This document shows positions 1 through 13,451 of a DNA stretch of 64,000 nucleotides, one piece after another. How positions within the stretch are numbered: position 1 is the first letter of the stretch; each line of letters begins with the position of its first letter. Position numbers and translations under genes: made by a program. The stretch spans positions 7,321,933 to 7,385,932 of the forward strand of contig NC_064232.1 in the NCBI RefSeq assembly GCF_023101765.2, read 5' to 3'. The notes beneath the pieces were generated by a model. It was not told the origin of the DNA. It saw only the letters and a list, made by a program, of their open reading frames with translations, and did not search any database. The stretch comes from Spodoptera frugiperda. Taxonomy: Eukaryota; Arthropoda; Insecta; Lepidoptera; Noctuidae.

Positions 1-569
1 TCGCTACAAAAAAGTACCTGACCTAGAAACTAAAAGATTGAGACCAAGACCCTTCACTCGACAGTAGTGCTTGAAACCATTTCACCAGCGAGCCAATCAA
101 CCGTAACATTTAAGATACCTAGGCAATACTTTGGACATGGCAAAAAATTTCGCGAAAATTAGCCAACATAACGACATTATACAAACTCTATTCATTGGTT
201 AAATTGTCCATGCAACATATTTGCAAACTGTTGCATTTCATTTCATAAGATAAATTGGCAATATTGGCATGAATTGGCAATATTGGCGTGACTTGGCAAT
301 GATGTGTTGTGAAATTTTTTATATTAAATTAATTTAACGTAACTAAAGATTATTGATTTGTGACGAAATATTAAGAAATTGTGGTTATTGTAGATATTAA
401 AATTAAATATCCATATCAACAGAGACAGTCCACTGCTGTACTATGAGTCTCCTCTACATAAGATGGGGTTTGCCCATAACCTTCTTGCTAGAGAGATTGC
501 AGTATAAAAGGTTCAGGTTTATCAGAGCTACTACCGTTGTCAAAGTCTTGCCTAACTCCAGCTACGAAG

Positions 570-691
570 AGTGACGACTTGACGAGTGGCCAAGGTATTG
601 GTTGGATGCGTAGAGCTGAAGATCGAGCTCAGTGGCGTGTCATTGGAGAGGCCTATGTCCAGCAGTGGACGATCACAGGCTGCTGATGACT
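570..691 (+). mobile_element. LINE remnant: C-terminal end of a reverse transcriptase ORF
   Basis: An open frame ends EAYVQQWTITGC then TGA, after IGWMRRAEDRAQW. GEAYVQQW is a common C-terminal signature of lepidopteran non-LTR retrotransposons. Only about 38 codons remain. The flank at 480-545 carries another dispersed motif (agtataaaaggttcaggttt) also found near 7980 and 54230. Confidence 0.6.
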
Positions 692-1946
692 AGAGTCTTA
701 ACAATCATCAGGAAGCAGGTCGTCTTATCCGCACGCTAGCTAACTAAACCGCGATAAAAACCTAACAAGCAACTACACAGAACAAAATACCATCATTATC
801 CGACTTTCTAATCTCGTATCGGACGTAAATATCAGTAATTTTAACTAATTACGCCATTGTTACTATCTTGCCGCCATTACGGGGGAACTTTCCCGCGATT
901 TCCTACTTCCTCTGTGAATATTATAATGTCAAAGACAATGGCGGGAATCTTTGCGTTTTTTTTTTCGAGGCAAATGTAGGTAGGTATAATGCGGTTTGTG
1001 CCTTGTGTTGTGTTGTTTTAAAACTTAATAATGTATTATTTTTATTTAATTAATGGATTATAAGATGTATATTATTATTTTAATAAATTTATGTGACATT
1101 TTTGACTAGAGGGCGACTTAGACGGATAAATAGCGACCAGATTAGCGATATTATTAAAGAATGGCTAAATTAAAAGTTGGTTTAGTCAGTAAGAGTCTGA
1201 CACGCCCGCTCGCCTAAGGCAGGAGAAGGCAGATGATATTTCCCCCATCAAAAAAAGACTAACAATTAGTTATTGAGAAATAAAAATCCAGTTCTATTAA
1301 TAGGCAATTAAGGTTGCAACTTGCAACACTTGAAAGTCAATAAACAGATATTTTAATATAATAAAAAAAAAAACAAATGAAATAGATAGGTGCAAAGGTA
1401 TTTTATTTATCTAATCGATTAAAGGAAGTGATGGGTGCATTTTTGATCGATTAGGTAGTAGCAGGTGTCATCATATCGAGTTTGATGTTCGATTTGTGTA
1501 AAATATTAACTGTTCACTATATTTTTTTTAAGGGGGGAAAATCATCTGATGACTTATCCCGCCTTGGGCGAGGAGAGAAAGATCAATGTGTCAGACTGTC
1601 AAACTCTTGCTGACTAAAAATCACCTCGAATCCACCTTATTTCATTATATTTTTTTGTTTTTGATCAAATAGTTTTAATAAAAACATAGATAAGTAAGTA
1701 ATTATATTTTGTATTTCATATATGCATTTAAATTAAAACAATGATGGAATTATTTTTATCGCATATGTGTTTTACATTTTTAATTTTCGCATACCTTTTT
1801 GTGTGTGAACTGTTAAAACGAATAAATGTTTTCTTATTAGTTACTCTAAATGAGGTGTAAATCAAAATTCGTCCAGTAATTTACATTAATGAGTTAGTTA
1901 AAAAAAGGATTTAGCTAGAACTATTTAACTGTCTAATATTCTTTAA

Positions 1947-2144
1947 TCTATAATATAAAAATAAGTCGACTTTTCCTTCCTGACGCTATAACTCCAGAAC
2001 GCACGAACCGATTTCCACGGTTTTGCATTCGTTGCAAAGGTCTCGGGATCCGTGAGGTTTATAGCAAAGAAAATTCAGGAAAAGATTCATGAAAAAAACA
2101 GGGAAAATCATTGATGGCGAAACGGAGTTCGCCGGGTTTGCTAG
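1947..2144 (+). mobile_element. Helitron-like element, second subfamily
   Basis: 198 bp from TCTATAATATAAAAATAAG to gggtttgCTAG, with the conserved core gaaccgatttccacggttt. A truncated relative is at 28452-28600. Confidence 0.65.
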
Positions 2145-3077
2145 TTTTCATAAGAAAAAAAAAATACAAACTCACCACTAACTGTAAAAATCAAGATGGA
2201 AGCAATCCTTTTCACACGTAATCAATTTCAAACACAACAATTTCACTTCAAATATAATACAGTTTAACACCAAATGTAGAAAACACTATAATTTCAATAA
2301 AAGTTTCGTAAAAATGTCTTTAAATTTTATTTTGTTTAGCACGCAAGCGCTCGCGACCGAAGCCGGTCACTGAATGATTTGCCGTGGTTCATTCTGCCAA
2401 CAAAATGAATGAATGCAGATGTCTGACGCAAACATTTGATTACAAAAATCTAACATACAACTTATCCACAATTGATTTTCAACTCTATTTTGTTAACGAT
2501 AGGGTTGAATTTCCTTTGAAAGTAATGTGTAGTTATGACGTTTTAAACACCAATTGTTATTTGCAAGCATGCGCCGCAGCCGCCGTATCGAATGTTCTTT
2601 CTCTTTCTCGCTTTAGCTAATCTACATAGAGTGAAAGAGACAAAAGGTTTAGCTTTTAAAAATCGATAATGAATTCTTCACATCCTGCCTGTCAGCATGT
2701 GCCTCCGAAACTAATCGTTTCCGCATAAAGCGTGAATTTTAAAACGACGTAACTCACACGTGAAATGAAACTAATTACCTACCCTATTTTGTTGAAGTTA
2801 AAGTTGATTTTGCTTTAAATTATTTTCGTCGTTTATAACAAAATGGCTGACTTACTAATAATTAGGGACGCGAGTTTCCGACGCTGCCGCTATTTTTGGT
2901 TTCCCGCGCGAATATAATTTCGTCGAAGCGAACAACACCGGATGGCGCGCGCAATTTTAAACGACCTTTTTTATGATTTAAACGATAATTATGTGAGTTC
3001 CCTGTTTTTAAGGGACTCTATTAAATTAGTCGTGATTATAGGTTGGGATTAGGTGGTGGTTAAGTGGCCACTATAAT

Positions 3078-3796
3078 AATAATAATAATAACGTCCGCAA
3101 GGCAGCTTGTGGCGAGCTGTTGGGCAGTGGCGACCCCACGGACCTGACTCCCGGGAGAGGCCCTACTTCTTAACTCCGGTTAGTACTCGTGACTACCCGG
3201 AGTGGCCTCTCCTACCTCACTCTTGCCTTAATCGGCTGGTTTGAGTGGAGATTCGCAAGAGTGGAGTTGCCTTCAGCTCCACTTGGGGGAAGGACGTATC
3301 CCAGTAAGATGCTGGTAGGGGTCTTGACCGTACTTCCGGGATTGCTCTGATAGCCGTGGGATGCCCCCTTCCTCAAGCAGCTCAACGGATGTTGCTTCCC
3401 TTGTCGCTACATGCTAGCGGCCGTTTCTGGGGGCCCACTATTGAGTTTGCGAGTCACCCCCTGCCTGTTTATCCGTATTTTTCAATATTGGTCAGGGGCA
3501 GGGGCCATAGTCCCCATAGTTAACCGGTTAACTATTCCACAGCCACCCACACCCATATCCCTATCATTTCCTTTTACCATATCTCGCAATAGTCCTGCAT
3601 CAACCGGGGATTGTCCTTTGGTGTACTTCCATAGTGCATACAGGGATAATCGTCGGCTGATGTCCCATTACATTTAGATTAAAATTGTTCAACGGGCCTC
3701 TGCGAGTTGGCTTCGGCCCCTCGTACGCCTTCCAAAGGTCCGGGACCCTGTGGTCCCGTGATTATGTAAAGAACAAACATAATAATAATAATAATA
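3078..3796 (+). mobile_element. GC-rich truncated retroelement between ATA microsatellites
   Basis: About 690 bp of GC-rich sequence with cggacctgactcccgggaga and gttggcttcggcccctcgta, flanked by (ATA)n on both sides. A 3' fragment of a non-LTR element ending in an ATA tail is the best guess. The 88-codon frame inside at 3411-3677 shows no family motif. Confidence 0.55.
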
Positions 3797-4095
3797 TATT
3801 TATTTGCATAAAACATGGTATAAAATGGTCTTACACTTATGGTAAGGTAACGGATTTGTGATTTTAGGAAATGAAATTGATTTTTTATGGTATAAGCCGG
3901 TAAAATAGCCGATGGATCATCTGATGGTAAGCAATCACTGTCCAGACTCGAACGTCATAAGTAGTAGAACGATATCCAATAAAATTTGTAAAAAAGTAAC
4001 CCGACTGCGCCAGAAGGAGGGTTATTAGACTTGACTAGTTAGAAGCTAGCGTAGCCGGATTAGATTACTAAATTGACACAAACAAACAAATGGGG

Positions 4096-4600
4096 CAAGC
4101 TAATAAACAAAACCGTATGCAACATTGCTGTGGATGCGATTGGCTTGCACCAATCATATCTATTCATTGGTGGTAACGGACTCAACTAAGCTATGTGTTT
4201 TATATGGAAAGATGCGTGCTATGGATGCGTGCTGTAGATGCGTGCTATGGATGTGTGCTATGGATGGCTTCCCCACTATCGATACATCGCATACTCGAGC
4301 TGCGTATCTCCCTCGCACAGCTACATAGCTTAGTATCAGTGGAAACGGTCACATAGTTTTACAGCTTAGCTATTACATCTTCGTAGCATAACTACATAGT
4401 ACATCTCTGGTAAATAAATCTCGCACCTCGAGGGAGTTGCGCAGTATCCGATGTATAAGTAGATGGTAGACATAAAGCCATCCATAGCACGCATCTTTCC
4501 ATATAAAAAACATAACTTAGCTAAGTCCGTTTCCACCAGTGCTAAGCTATGTGTACCAATGAATATGATTAGTGGAAGCCGTATCCACAGCCACATCCGG
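4096..4600. repeat. Family J element, rearranged
   Basis: Contains four variants of gatgcgtgctatg in tandem (4210-4265), agctacatagcttagtatca and inverted pieces of the family J ends. No gene is supported; the short frames here are repeat-derived. Confidence 0.65.
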
Positions 4601-4745
4601 AGCTGCGGACTACCTAGCGGGTTTACCGGGGCTCCGGCTTTATGCAGGAGTAGGAACGGGGTGGTTTTTAGTCAGTAAGAGTCTGACACACCCTCTTGCC
4701 TCGCCCTGGCGAGAAAAATCATTGGATGATTTTACACCCTTAAAG
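4600..4745 (-). repeat. Family B element
   Basis: From gcggactacctagcgggttt to attggatgattttac. Confidence 0.78.
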
Positions 4746-5106
4746 AAAGTAATCATTAAATGTGTCTGAATGCGGTTGGGACTTTCGATTACTAGTTACA
4801 AAACTTAAAAAGAACCATCTTGCACACCACACCGAGACACCAGGTCGCCACAATTACATAATAAATCCCAAAACTATAATAAAAAGAAACGCCCGTCAGT
4901 CTGTCTGTCCGGAAACCGAGGCGAGAGACGAACGGACGGATGTCCATAGTCCAAACAATATTTTAAAATATATCCTTAGTTGCACCTTTTGTTAAATCAT
5001 ATAAAAACTATGTTTTTATAGCTTCCTTAAGGTACAACGCTTCCTTCCTGCTTTTTGTTTAATGATATTTGTCTCACAAATAAAGGGTTTTTTCGATTGT
5101 CTCAGA

Positions 5107-5405
5107 GATAAAGGACTGCCTCGTTGGTCGAGTGGTCGCAAGTGCGACTGCCGGGCAAGAGGTTCGATTCCCGGGTCGGGCAAAGTATTACTGGGCTTTT
5201 TTCGGTTTTTCGAAAATTTCTTAGTAGTAGCACGGAGTCTGGAATTGTGCCCAGTATTTGGCAATAGGCTCACCCCCTATTACATGGGACTTATACCAGA
5301 AAATAATGGTGAAAAGTGGTTGTACATTGTATAGCGGCATTACGTGCCGTAATGTGCTTCTCTGCCTACCCCTTCGGGGATAAAAGGCGTGATGTTGCGT
5401 TGCGT
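5107..5405 (+). mobile_element. tRNA-derived SINE (family D)
   Basis: Head with A-box-like TTGGTCGAGTGGTCGC and B-box GGTTCGATTCC near 5118-5175, then a body ending ccccttcggggataaaagg. This is the fullest copy here. It is not a tRNA gene: no cloverleaf is evident and the body is SINE sequence. Confidence 0.8.
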
Positions 5406-5589
5406 TATAAAAACATAGTTTTTATAGCTTCCTTAAGGTACTTCCTTCCTGCTTTTTGTTTAATCATATTTGTCAGACAGATAAAGGTTTTTTCGGAAAT
5501 GGGTGGCGTGACGAATTAGTCAATGTATGCCAATTGAATGCTACAGTAAACGCGCTTTTCCACCAGAGATGTGCTAAGCTACTTTACAG

Positions 5590-5750
5590 TGGATTTTTTT
5601 TGCAAATGGGGGAAAATCATTCAATGACTTCTCCCACCTTGGGTGAGGCGAGAGGGAGTGTCAGACTCTAACTGACTAAGCACCATCCCGTTCCTACTCC
5701 TGCTTTTCGACCCGGAGCCCCGGTAAACCTGTTAGTCCGCAGCTCTGGGT
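5590..5750 (+). repeat. Family B element
   Basis: From tttttgcaaatgggggaaaa to gtccgcagctctggg. A shorter B fragment is at 1528-1620. Confidence 0.75.
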
Positions 5751-5929
5751 CGATTTACATTAGGATACGGCCTTCAAACCTTCAAGAAAAGAGCGTACTC
5801 GTTTTTTAAAGGCCGGCAATGCACCTGTGACTCCTCTGGTGTTGCGGGTGTCCATGGGCGGCGCTGAACGCTTACCATCAGGTGACTCGTCTGCTCGTTT
5901 GCCACCTATTCCATTTTTTTTTCCAAACG

Positions 5930-6215
5930 CGCAGAATTATCACCTGATGGTAAGCAATCGCCGCCGCCCATGGACACTTGAAACACCAGAGGCGTTACAA
6001 GTGTGTTTTTGGGGGTTAGGAATTTAAGGGTTGTTGTTTGGGAATCGGGGATTGGGAAGATTGGGAAGGGAGGAATTGGGCCTCCGGTAACCTCACTCAC
6101 ACAACGAAACAACGCAAGCGTTGTTTCACGTCGGTTTTCTGCTCGGCCGTGGAATCACTCCGGTCGAGCCGGCCCAGCAGTGCCGAAGCATGGCTCTCCC
6201 ACATTTTCCATGAAA
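5930..6215 (+). repeat. Family A element
   Basis: Contains cacctgatggtaagcaatcg, ttaagggttg, the acgcaagcgttgtttcacgt palindrome and gccgaagcatggctctccc. The 138-codon frame across it is repeat-derived, not a gene. Confidence 0.8.
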
Positions 6216-6709
6216 AAGGTAGGCAGTACACGCGACATATTGGATGACTCAGCTCGTGTTGGGCACCTGTCTATTTCTTGCTTAACTCGTAAAAACTATG
6301 CACCTGGCGATATCAACGCATGCAGGATCAAATTGATGCCATGTGTTAGTCGTGTCGAATCGAAGTGCGGCTGCCGTGTAACGGGGTTTACGTTCGAAAT
6401 GGATATAGCATTATTATAAAGTGGAATACTTTTCGGTAGATTAATTTGAGAATTTTGATTTTAAGTAACTAAATAGCACTCTGATCTGTGAATGAAACTT
6501 AAGAAGTTACGGCTGAATCAGCACTTCCTTTTTTGGTAAAACCGTTAAACGAGCAGACTTAGACAGGATTACTAGCCCATGGACATTTTTTTAAAGGTGG
6601 AAATTCCAATGACTTCTCCCGCCCTGGGAGAGGCAAGAGGAGTGTCAGACTCTTACTGACTAAACACCACCCTGTTCCTTCTCCTGCTTTTCGAGCCGGA
6701 GCCCCGGGG

Positions 6710-6970
6710 TGGCGGCGATTGCTTACGATCTAGTTCGGGTGTCCACCTGAAACACCAGAGGCGTTACAAGTGCGTTGCCGGCCTTTTGAGGGTTAGGAAT
6801 ATAAGGGTTGTTGGGGAATCGGGGGTTGGGAAGATTGGGAAGGGAGTTAATTGGGCCTCCGGTAACCTCACTCACAACGCAAGCGTTGTTTCACGTCGGT
6901 TTTCTGTAACGCCGTGGTATCACTCCGGTCGAGCCGGTCCAGCAGTGCCGAAGCATGGCGAATCCACACT
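6710..6970 (+). repeat. Family A element, 5' end disturbed
   Basis: Matches family A from gaaacaccagaggcgttaca onward; it follows a family B copy (6585-6705). Confidence 0.7.
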
Positions 6971-7539
6971 TGTTTTTTTCTTTAAACACTTTTTTTCATA
7001 TTATACGTGACTTTTTGATTTCAATATAAATATCTTATTACTACAAAGAGTTCTACCGACCCTTTGTTGCATAAAATACGTGATTATAAACAAAACTGAC
7101 ATATTTTACACGGTAGCCACATTTTTATGTAGGAAAATAGACCTTATTTCCATACTAATAAGAGCTACATTATCTTTTTACTTAAAACGGTAGCAGCATT
7201 GTTTGGTGGGAAATAGAACCTTATTGCAATATCAATAAAAGCCATAATTTTACCTCAAACAAGTCACCTGTTACATCTTTAAGTGCAAAATTAGACCTTA
7301 TGTTCGGTGTAATAAGAGCTATTGAATATTTTACCTCAGTCGTGTATTGAATTGGTTTACCTGGGACTTCCTTCCTGTATGTTTGAATACTCGATCCTAA
7401 GTAAACATTTATTTGTGTTAAGTGTGAGTTGTAAATTGAATATGGGTTCCGTATATTAAATGCTGCTTCATTGGTCATAGGAGGACGCCTCTGCCAACGG
7501 CTTTTCTCGCGTTTCCATGAAATAAAAAGTATCCTATCA

Positions 7540-7700
7540 CCCAAGTCAGTTGCAGACTACCTAGCAGGTTACCGGGGCTCCGGCTCGAAAAGCAGGAGTA
7601 GGAACGGGGTGGTGTTTAGTCAGTAAGAGTCTGACACTCCCTCTCGCCTCGATCAATCAGGAGATGTAATTCGATGATTTTCCCCACTCCAAAAAAAATC
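7540..7700 (-). repeat. Family B element
   Basis: From cagttgcagactacctagca to attttccccactccaaaaa. The preceding 7060-7330 contains degenerate repeats of tagaccttattt...aataagagct and no gene. Confidence 0.75.
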
Positions 7701-7906
7701 ACCCAAGTCAGCTCATATCATATTTCTTTAAAATCCGTTCATTAGTTTCAGCGTGATTGACGGACAAACATTCAAACAAACAAACTTTCACAATTATAAT
7801 ATTATAGTATGATTTACACTATCCTGCTTGTAGGGCCTTTAGCCATACAAAGAAAGGAACGCATCAAAAATAAAATTATCAACAAGGGCTGACAGGTCAG
7901 TCCACA

Positions 7907-8222
7907 ACTGGTCTCTGAGCCTCCTCTATCTAAGAGGAGTTTGCCATAATCTCCTCGCTTGACAGGCAGGTTAAAGATCGCAGTATAAAAGGTTCAGGTT
8001 TATCAGAGAGCGCTGCTGCCCGGTCTCTGTCAAATGTGTAGTCCCTTAGTTGGGTATACGACACCCGCGGGAAAGAAGACTCTGCAGTTACACAAACAGG
8101 TAAAGATTTTCCAACGGAACACAACGCAAGCGTTGTTTCACGTCGGGTTTTCTGCTCGGCCGTGGTATCACTCCAGTCGAGCCGGCCCATTCGTGCCGAA
8201 GCATGGCTCTCTCACACTTAAA
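7907..8222 (+). repeat. Dispersed repeat joined to a family A 3' fragment
   Basis: 7970-8075 has agtataaaaggttcaggttt and ggtatacgacacccgcggg, seen again near 12596-12690 (reverse), 54225-54325 and 490-528. 8118-8222 is the 3' end of family A. The short frames across it are not genes. Confidence 0.65.
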
Positions 8223-9044
8223 TAAACATGTGATGTGATAGTGTTAGAGACCATGTCAGTTTAAAAACTTATTTATAATTATAATTCTCTAACGGATCTC
8301 TAAAACTCCCAAAAAATTTCATACGTGATGTCACAATGGCTACCTCAACTGACTTTATTTAAACAATTTGACAATATATCTTTATATTTAACATAACAGG
8401 GCCATTGTCCGGCCGGATGTCCGAACCGGACGCCGTCCGTAAACAAACCGTACCGGTTTTACTTTTTTTCTCAATAATTTACGATTTTTCGGACCTCACG
8501 TGTGAGTGAATGGTTTTGTAAATTTCTGTATAGCCTGTGGCTCTGCCGGCGATTTTTTTTTGTAATGTTGGTAGATTGGCAGTTGCTTCCGGTTTGAGGT
8601 AGGTTGTGAAGATTATTGTGTTGGTCAAGGATGTGTGTCGTATATGGGTGTTATGTTATTTTTCTATTAGTTAGGTAATGTTTTTTGAAACGTTGTGTAG
8701 AGGTCGTGAGTGCGGGTATTAAAATCTTTATTTTAATGTCTGTCTTGTAGTTTATTTTAAAACAGGCACGATTTTTTTATGTTCTTATTAAAACGAATAC
8801 TTTCGAAGATTTGAAATATTGCGTGATGTCTCTTCTCCATACATTTTATGCGTAGAAATGACGTATTTGCTCTATGTGTCGATTAGACACGTATTTTTTC
8901 ATTACCTAACTGACGAACTAAATTGATTTTTAATTTTCATACCCCGTCATCTATTGGCAACAATGAGGTGTTAGGTTCGATTTCCGTTTCAGATAAAGTA
9001 TGGATGATATAGATACGATTGCACAGCCAAGCTATTGTAAGTGT

Positions 9045-9210
9045 ATCCGGAGCTGCGGACAACGTAAAAGGTTACCGGGGCTCCGGCTCAAAGCAGGAGA
9101 AGGAACGGGGTGGTTTTTAGTCAGTAAGAGTCTGACACTTCCTCTCGCCTCACCTAAGGCGGGAGAAGTCAATGGATGATTTTCCCCCCTCAAAAAAAAA
9201 AATGCTATTG
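9045..9210 (-). repeat. Family B element
   Basis: From ccggagctgcggacaacgta to gatgattttcccccctc. Confidence 0.78.
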
Positions 9211-10025
9211 CAGGTGTCAAAGTACATAGTCCGAATAAAAAAAAAACAATCATGAAAAATAAACAAGTCTACCTGTACCTCTGCCTACCTCATCGCACAA
9301 CAGATGTGATCACGTGTGTTATCTGAATAAAACATAAAATAAAAAAGGAAATATGATCCCAAAAATATACAGAACAACCTACTTACACAAACTAATTCAA
9401 AATAATTCAATACTTATACCAGATGACCGTAAAATCACTTCCGGTTCTAAACAAGGCATAATAAGCATTATCATCGCCGACACACGTTCACCAAAAAAAA
9501 CTCAAAACGTCATAAACGGAAATCGCGGGAAGTGTAGAATGACAGATTGAAAAAAAAATACATCTTTTCAAACATTTCTGCCGACAATAAAGTATTAAAT
9601 AGGATCTTATTTACGTCCCTAATCTTGCGTAAAGCCGGAATCGGGGACACAACGGCTTATTTTCGTCGTGATAAATGTGAAATTGCACGCATCCGTTCGG
9701 ATTAGTTGTCAAAGTTTGACAGGTTGTCGGTCGTTGCAAAAAATTGAGGGGTGTTCAACATTTTCTTTCTTTTTACTTATGTTTGTTCTGTTTCAAACTT
9801 TTAGAATTGAATTAACTATTACTTATACAAATGGTATTATAACTGACTATTAGGACACGGTGTCCCGGGTTCTGTTATCGAGTAAAAACTGAGTCACTTT
9901 TTAACTAGTCTAGAAATATATAAGAAAAAAGAAAATAACAAAATTCAGGTCCAAAGAAAAATGTATCGTTATAATAAGTGAAATAAAATACGTGACGCAT
10001 CCACGACATCTTTAATTGATTTTGT

Positions 10026-10165
10026 CTGGACTTTAAAAGAGACTATGACCTCTGAGTTTGTTTCGGCATTTCTTCTCAGAGTAGTCCGATAGGAAATGCC
10101 GGCCTCATCTAGTTATTTAAGAGATTGACGTGTAAAAGAGTTACATTGTAACCTATTTATATGTT
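10026..10165 (+). repeat. Dispersed repeat, inverted partner at 12965
   Basis: Shares ggaaatgccggcctcatcta and gagttacattgtaacctatt with 12965-13100 in reverse orientation. Confidence 0.75.
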
Positions 10166-10617
10166 AGAAACATTACACAACACAACTTTTTTTGTATAAT
10201 AATTCACAAAATAATTGTTCCTAGATGTGATGTGTATGACGCAGAACCCCGCGACCCAGTGACCCCGTTTATTACCAAAAAAAAAAAAATTATTTAGATT
10301 GAAAACTAATATTATTTATTTGCACATTCTTTGTTGCATAAATAAAAACATTGGTTTATTGTTTCATTGAGCAAATGTTTACAAACACGATAATTAAGCG
10401 CCATATTGAATTGCAGAGTCAAGGTATTGTTAGATTGGTTGATTCATACATTCTCATCGTGGTTACTGGTGAAGTGATGACTGAGTGACTGACTGAGTGA
10501 CACATAGCACTTAGCTGTAACTACTATAGGCAGGGGATTACTGATAGAATAGGTCTCTAATTTTGTAAAGAAATTGGAAAAGGAATATGGTTGTATGCGA
10601 CAGGCTCAGGAGATGCC

Positions 10618-10768
10618 AACCCGGAGCTGCGGACTACCTAGCGGGTTTACAGCTCGAAAAGCAGGAGTAGGAACGGGGTGGTTTTAATCAGTAAGAATCT
10701 GACACACCCTCTCGCCTCGCCCAAGGCGGGAGAAGTCATTGGGTGATTTCTCCCCTCATAAATGAGGT
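10618..10768 (-). repeat. Family B element
   Basis: From acccggagctgcggactacc to gggtgatttctcccctc. Confidence 0.78.
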
Positions 10769-11274
10769 ACAGGAGGTGGCGAGATGAACTTGTCACAAGG
10801 ATTGACCGGTAGGGAGGGTAGAAAATTGGAGGGTGGGGAGACCTTTGCTCAGTGGAACGATCACGGCTGAAAATGACGCACCTGTGACTACTCTGGTGTT
10901 GCGACTGTCCATGGGAGGCGCTGATCGTTTACCATCAAATGACCATCGATCGTTTGCCCCCTGCAAACGAGCAAACGGGTACTTTTTAACCGTCATAGGA
11001 TCTAGCTAAAGTCGTATTTTATTGTAAATTATAACCTACTCTATTAATAAATTGTTTTATTCATGATAAAATAGTGCCACGAGTTAGGACTTAGTCTCGT
11101 GAATATAAACGTGAGTGAATACTATTGTAATAAATAAATGTTAAATCTCCATGTCCGATGATAGTTATTGAAATATGTATTTGAAGACGTTGTCAACTAG
11201 AATATGAAAAATGTTCAACATGGCTGAGGCAAAGAGAAAGTTTTAACTTCCACGGTTAATATATTCAAATAGGG

Positions 11275-11590
11275 ATGATGACGGGGTATTAAAATTAAAA
11301 ATCTATTCAGTCCGTCAGTTAGGTAATGAAAAAATATTAGACACGTATTTTTTTATTTTGTCATAATAATAAGATAACAATACTTAGATAAAATGAATCA
11401 AAGTATAGGAGTGGGAACAAATACGTCATTTCTACGTATAAAATGTATCTAGAAGTGACGTTACACGATATTTCAAATCGATATAATTATCTTCGAAAGT
11501 ATTTGTTTCGGTAAGAAAATAAAAAATACGTGTCTAATGTTTTAAAATAATCTACAAGACGGACATTGAAATAAAAATTAGTCATCTACC
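11275..11590. repeat. Family L element
   Basis: From gatgatgacggggtattaaa to cggacattgaaataaaaatt. Reverse relatives are at 26290-26555 and 8700-8965. Confidence 0.7.
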
Positions 11591-12689
11591 GTATTGCACC
11601 TCACTACAAAATGCTACGCACCCCTGCCACATCCTTTATTTTTTCTAACGCAGGACGCAAAGGCGTGTGGCGTGCATCCTACACGTGGCTGCCATTATGG
11701 TAACAAACCATTTTTTATCTCTCTCCTTCTAAATTACCCCCCAGCTATTGATAATTTGTACCTTATTTTGAGTAGTATAGGGTTTATTTTAGTATAGGAA
11801 TATGATTAGTTAGTAATTATTAAGTTTTTATATAGCAATTTGTGTCTGTCTCTTGTCTGTTAGCGCAGGATGTGTTTTGAGGTCGATTACCGAGTCTGTG
11901 GTTCCTAATGTTTTCTGGCGATTATATATATTAAGTACCGTAAGATTGGGTTGCTTTGACCCTAGGGGCCTAGGGCTAACTTTGACCCAAACTTTTAGAT
12001 CTATCTAAAACTATCGTCGCATCTTCACGCCTTTTATCTCTGAAGGATAGGCTGAGGCTGTTTAGGTAGGCAGAGGTGCCTTAGTCGTCCCTTGTTTTAT
12101 CTCCCAATCTTATAAAAAAAACCTTTACAAATTCCATCAAGGATTAATGGATGTGATAATATTATAGTATACTATCTACCTTACTACTACTACTCTATCT
12201 GCCTTTAACATTACGTTTTATCAATGAGTTTAAAGTCCAAAGATTCCTTTTACGATTTCCTTTCAAAATATTTAGTAATTTATCAATATTTGGGTCACAA
12301 TGATCCGATGTCATGACTCATAATTAATTCAACGGAATTCAGATTAAGAATTGGGAAGTAGGTATTTACTTATGTATGTATGTATTTTTTAAGCTAGATT
12401 AAGGTTAGTGGTTTCACTCGTGTCCAACGGACATACCTACATCATTTGCGTCATCGTTTTCTTAAAAAAAGTATTTTCTCGACTTGGTTCGATTCCTGAT
12501 CGAGCCAAATAAAAACCCAATTCAAATATAAGTCAATAATCTGACACATTACTTCATTCTTGCTCGTACTCGTAGGTATTAGTGTCAGTAAAGTGGCATA
12601 TATATCTTTATCACCGGGTGTCGTATACCCGACTAAGAGACTACACATTTCACAGAAGCCGGACAGCAGCGCTCTCTGATAAACTTTTT

Positions 12690-12910
12690 TTGAGGGCTCA
12701 AAATCATCCAATTACTTCTCCCGTCCTAGGTGAGACGAGAGGGAGTGTCAGACTTTTACTGACTAAACACCACCACGTTATACTCCTGCTTTTCGAGCCG
12801 GAGCCCCAGTAAACCTATTAGGTAGTCCGCAGCTCCAGGCCTCAGCCCTATTAGGCCCCATCTGTGGTGGTCTGAGGGCTCTTTGAGGCGCGCGAAGACG
12901 CGATGCACCT
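12690..12910 (+). repeat. Family B element, long form
   Basis: Includes the extra 3' part ggccccatctgtggtggtct and gctctttgaggcgcgcg. Confidence 0.78.
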
Positions 12911-12964
12911 TTTACTTAGGTATGGACTTAATTGCCAAGTAAAATGATAAATGGTATTTATTTT

Positions 12965-13100
12965 TTCAAATAGGTTACAATGTAACTCTTTTACACGTCA
13001 ATCTCTTAAATAACTAGATGAGGCCGGCATTTCCTATCCGAATACTCTGAGAAGAAATGCCGAAATTAACTCAGAGGTCATAGTCTCTTTTAAAAGTTTT
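12965..13100 (-). repeat. Dispersed repeat, inverted partner of 10026
   Basis: Reverse complement of 10026-10165 with few changes; it ends in actcagaggtcatagtctct. Confidence 0.75.
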
Positions 13101-13451
13101 AAAAGCCACAGACAGACAGACAGACAGACCTACTCTCAAATTAAAACACAATTTCCCGAATAACAAAAACGTAGAATAATTTCACGGGTTTTTCCTCCAT
13201 TACTTACACATTGTCAAATGTATTAATTTCCGCTGGGATTTTATTAGATTATAATCTGAGGCGAGCGGAAGGCGTTTTCCTGCGTCGCTATGTAGGTACT
13301 AGGTAGTATAGTCGACTCGTATGTATTAAACATTATACATCTATGAAGGAAACGATTACTTGTATCGTATTATTGTTATCGCTTTTATAGAACGGTGAGG
13401 TGGGTATACCTGGATATTAGTGGTTGTTTAATGGTTTTTTTTTATATATAT

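Noticed and set aside
3411..3677. 88-codon plus-strand frame as a gene
   Set aside because: It lies in a GC-rich retroelement fragment between ATA tracts and has no recognisable motif.
5117..5180. tRNA gene
   Set aside because: A and B boxes are present, but the sequence continues into a SINE body repeated at 14.6 and 61.7 kb; no proper acceptor stem was seen.
6003..6419. 138-codon frame, and similar frames with RCFTSVFCEAVVSLRSS-type peptides
   Set aside because: The same peptides recur at every family A copy in the window in both orientations, so they are translated repeat.
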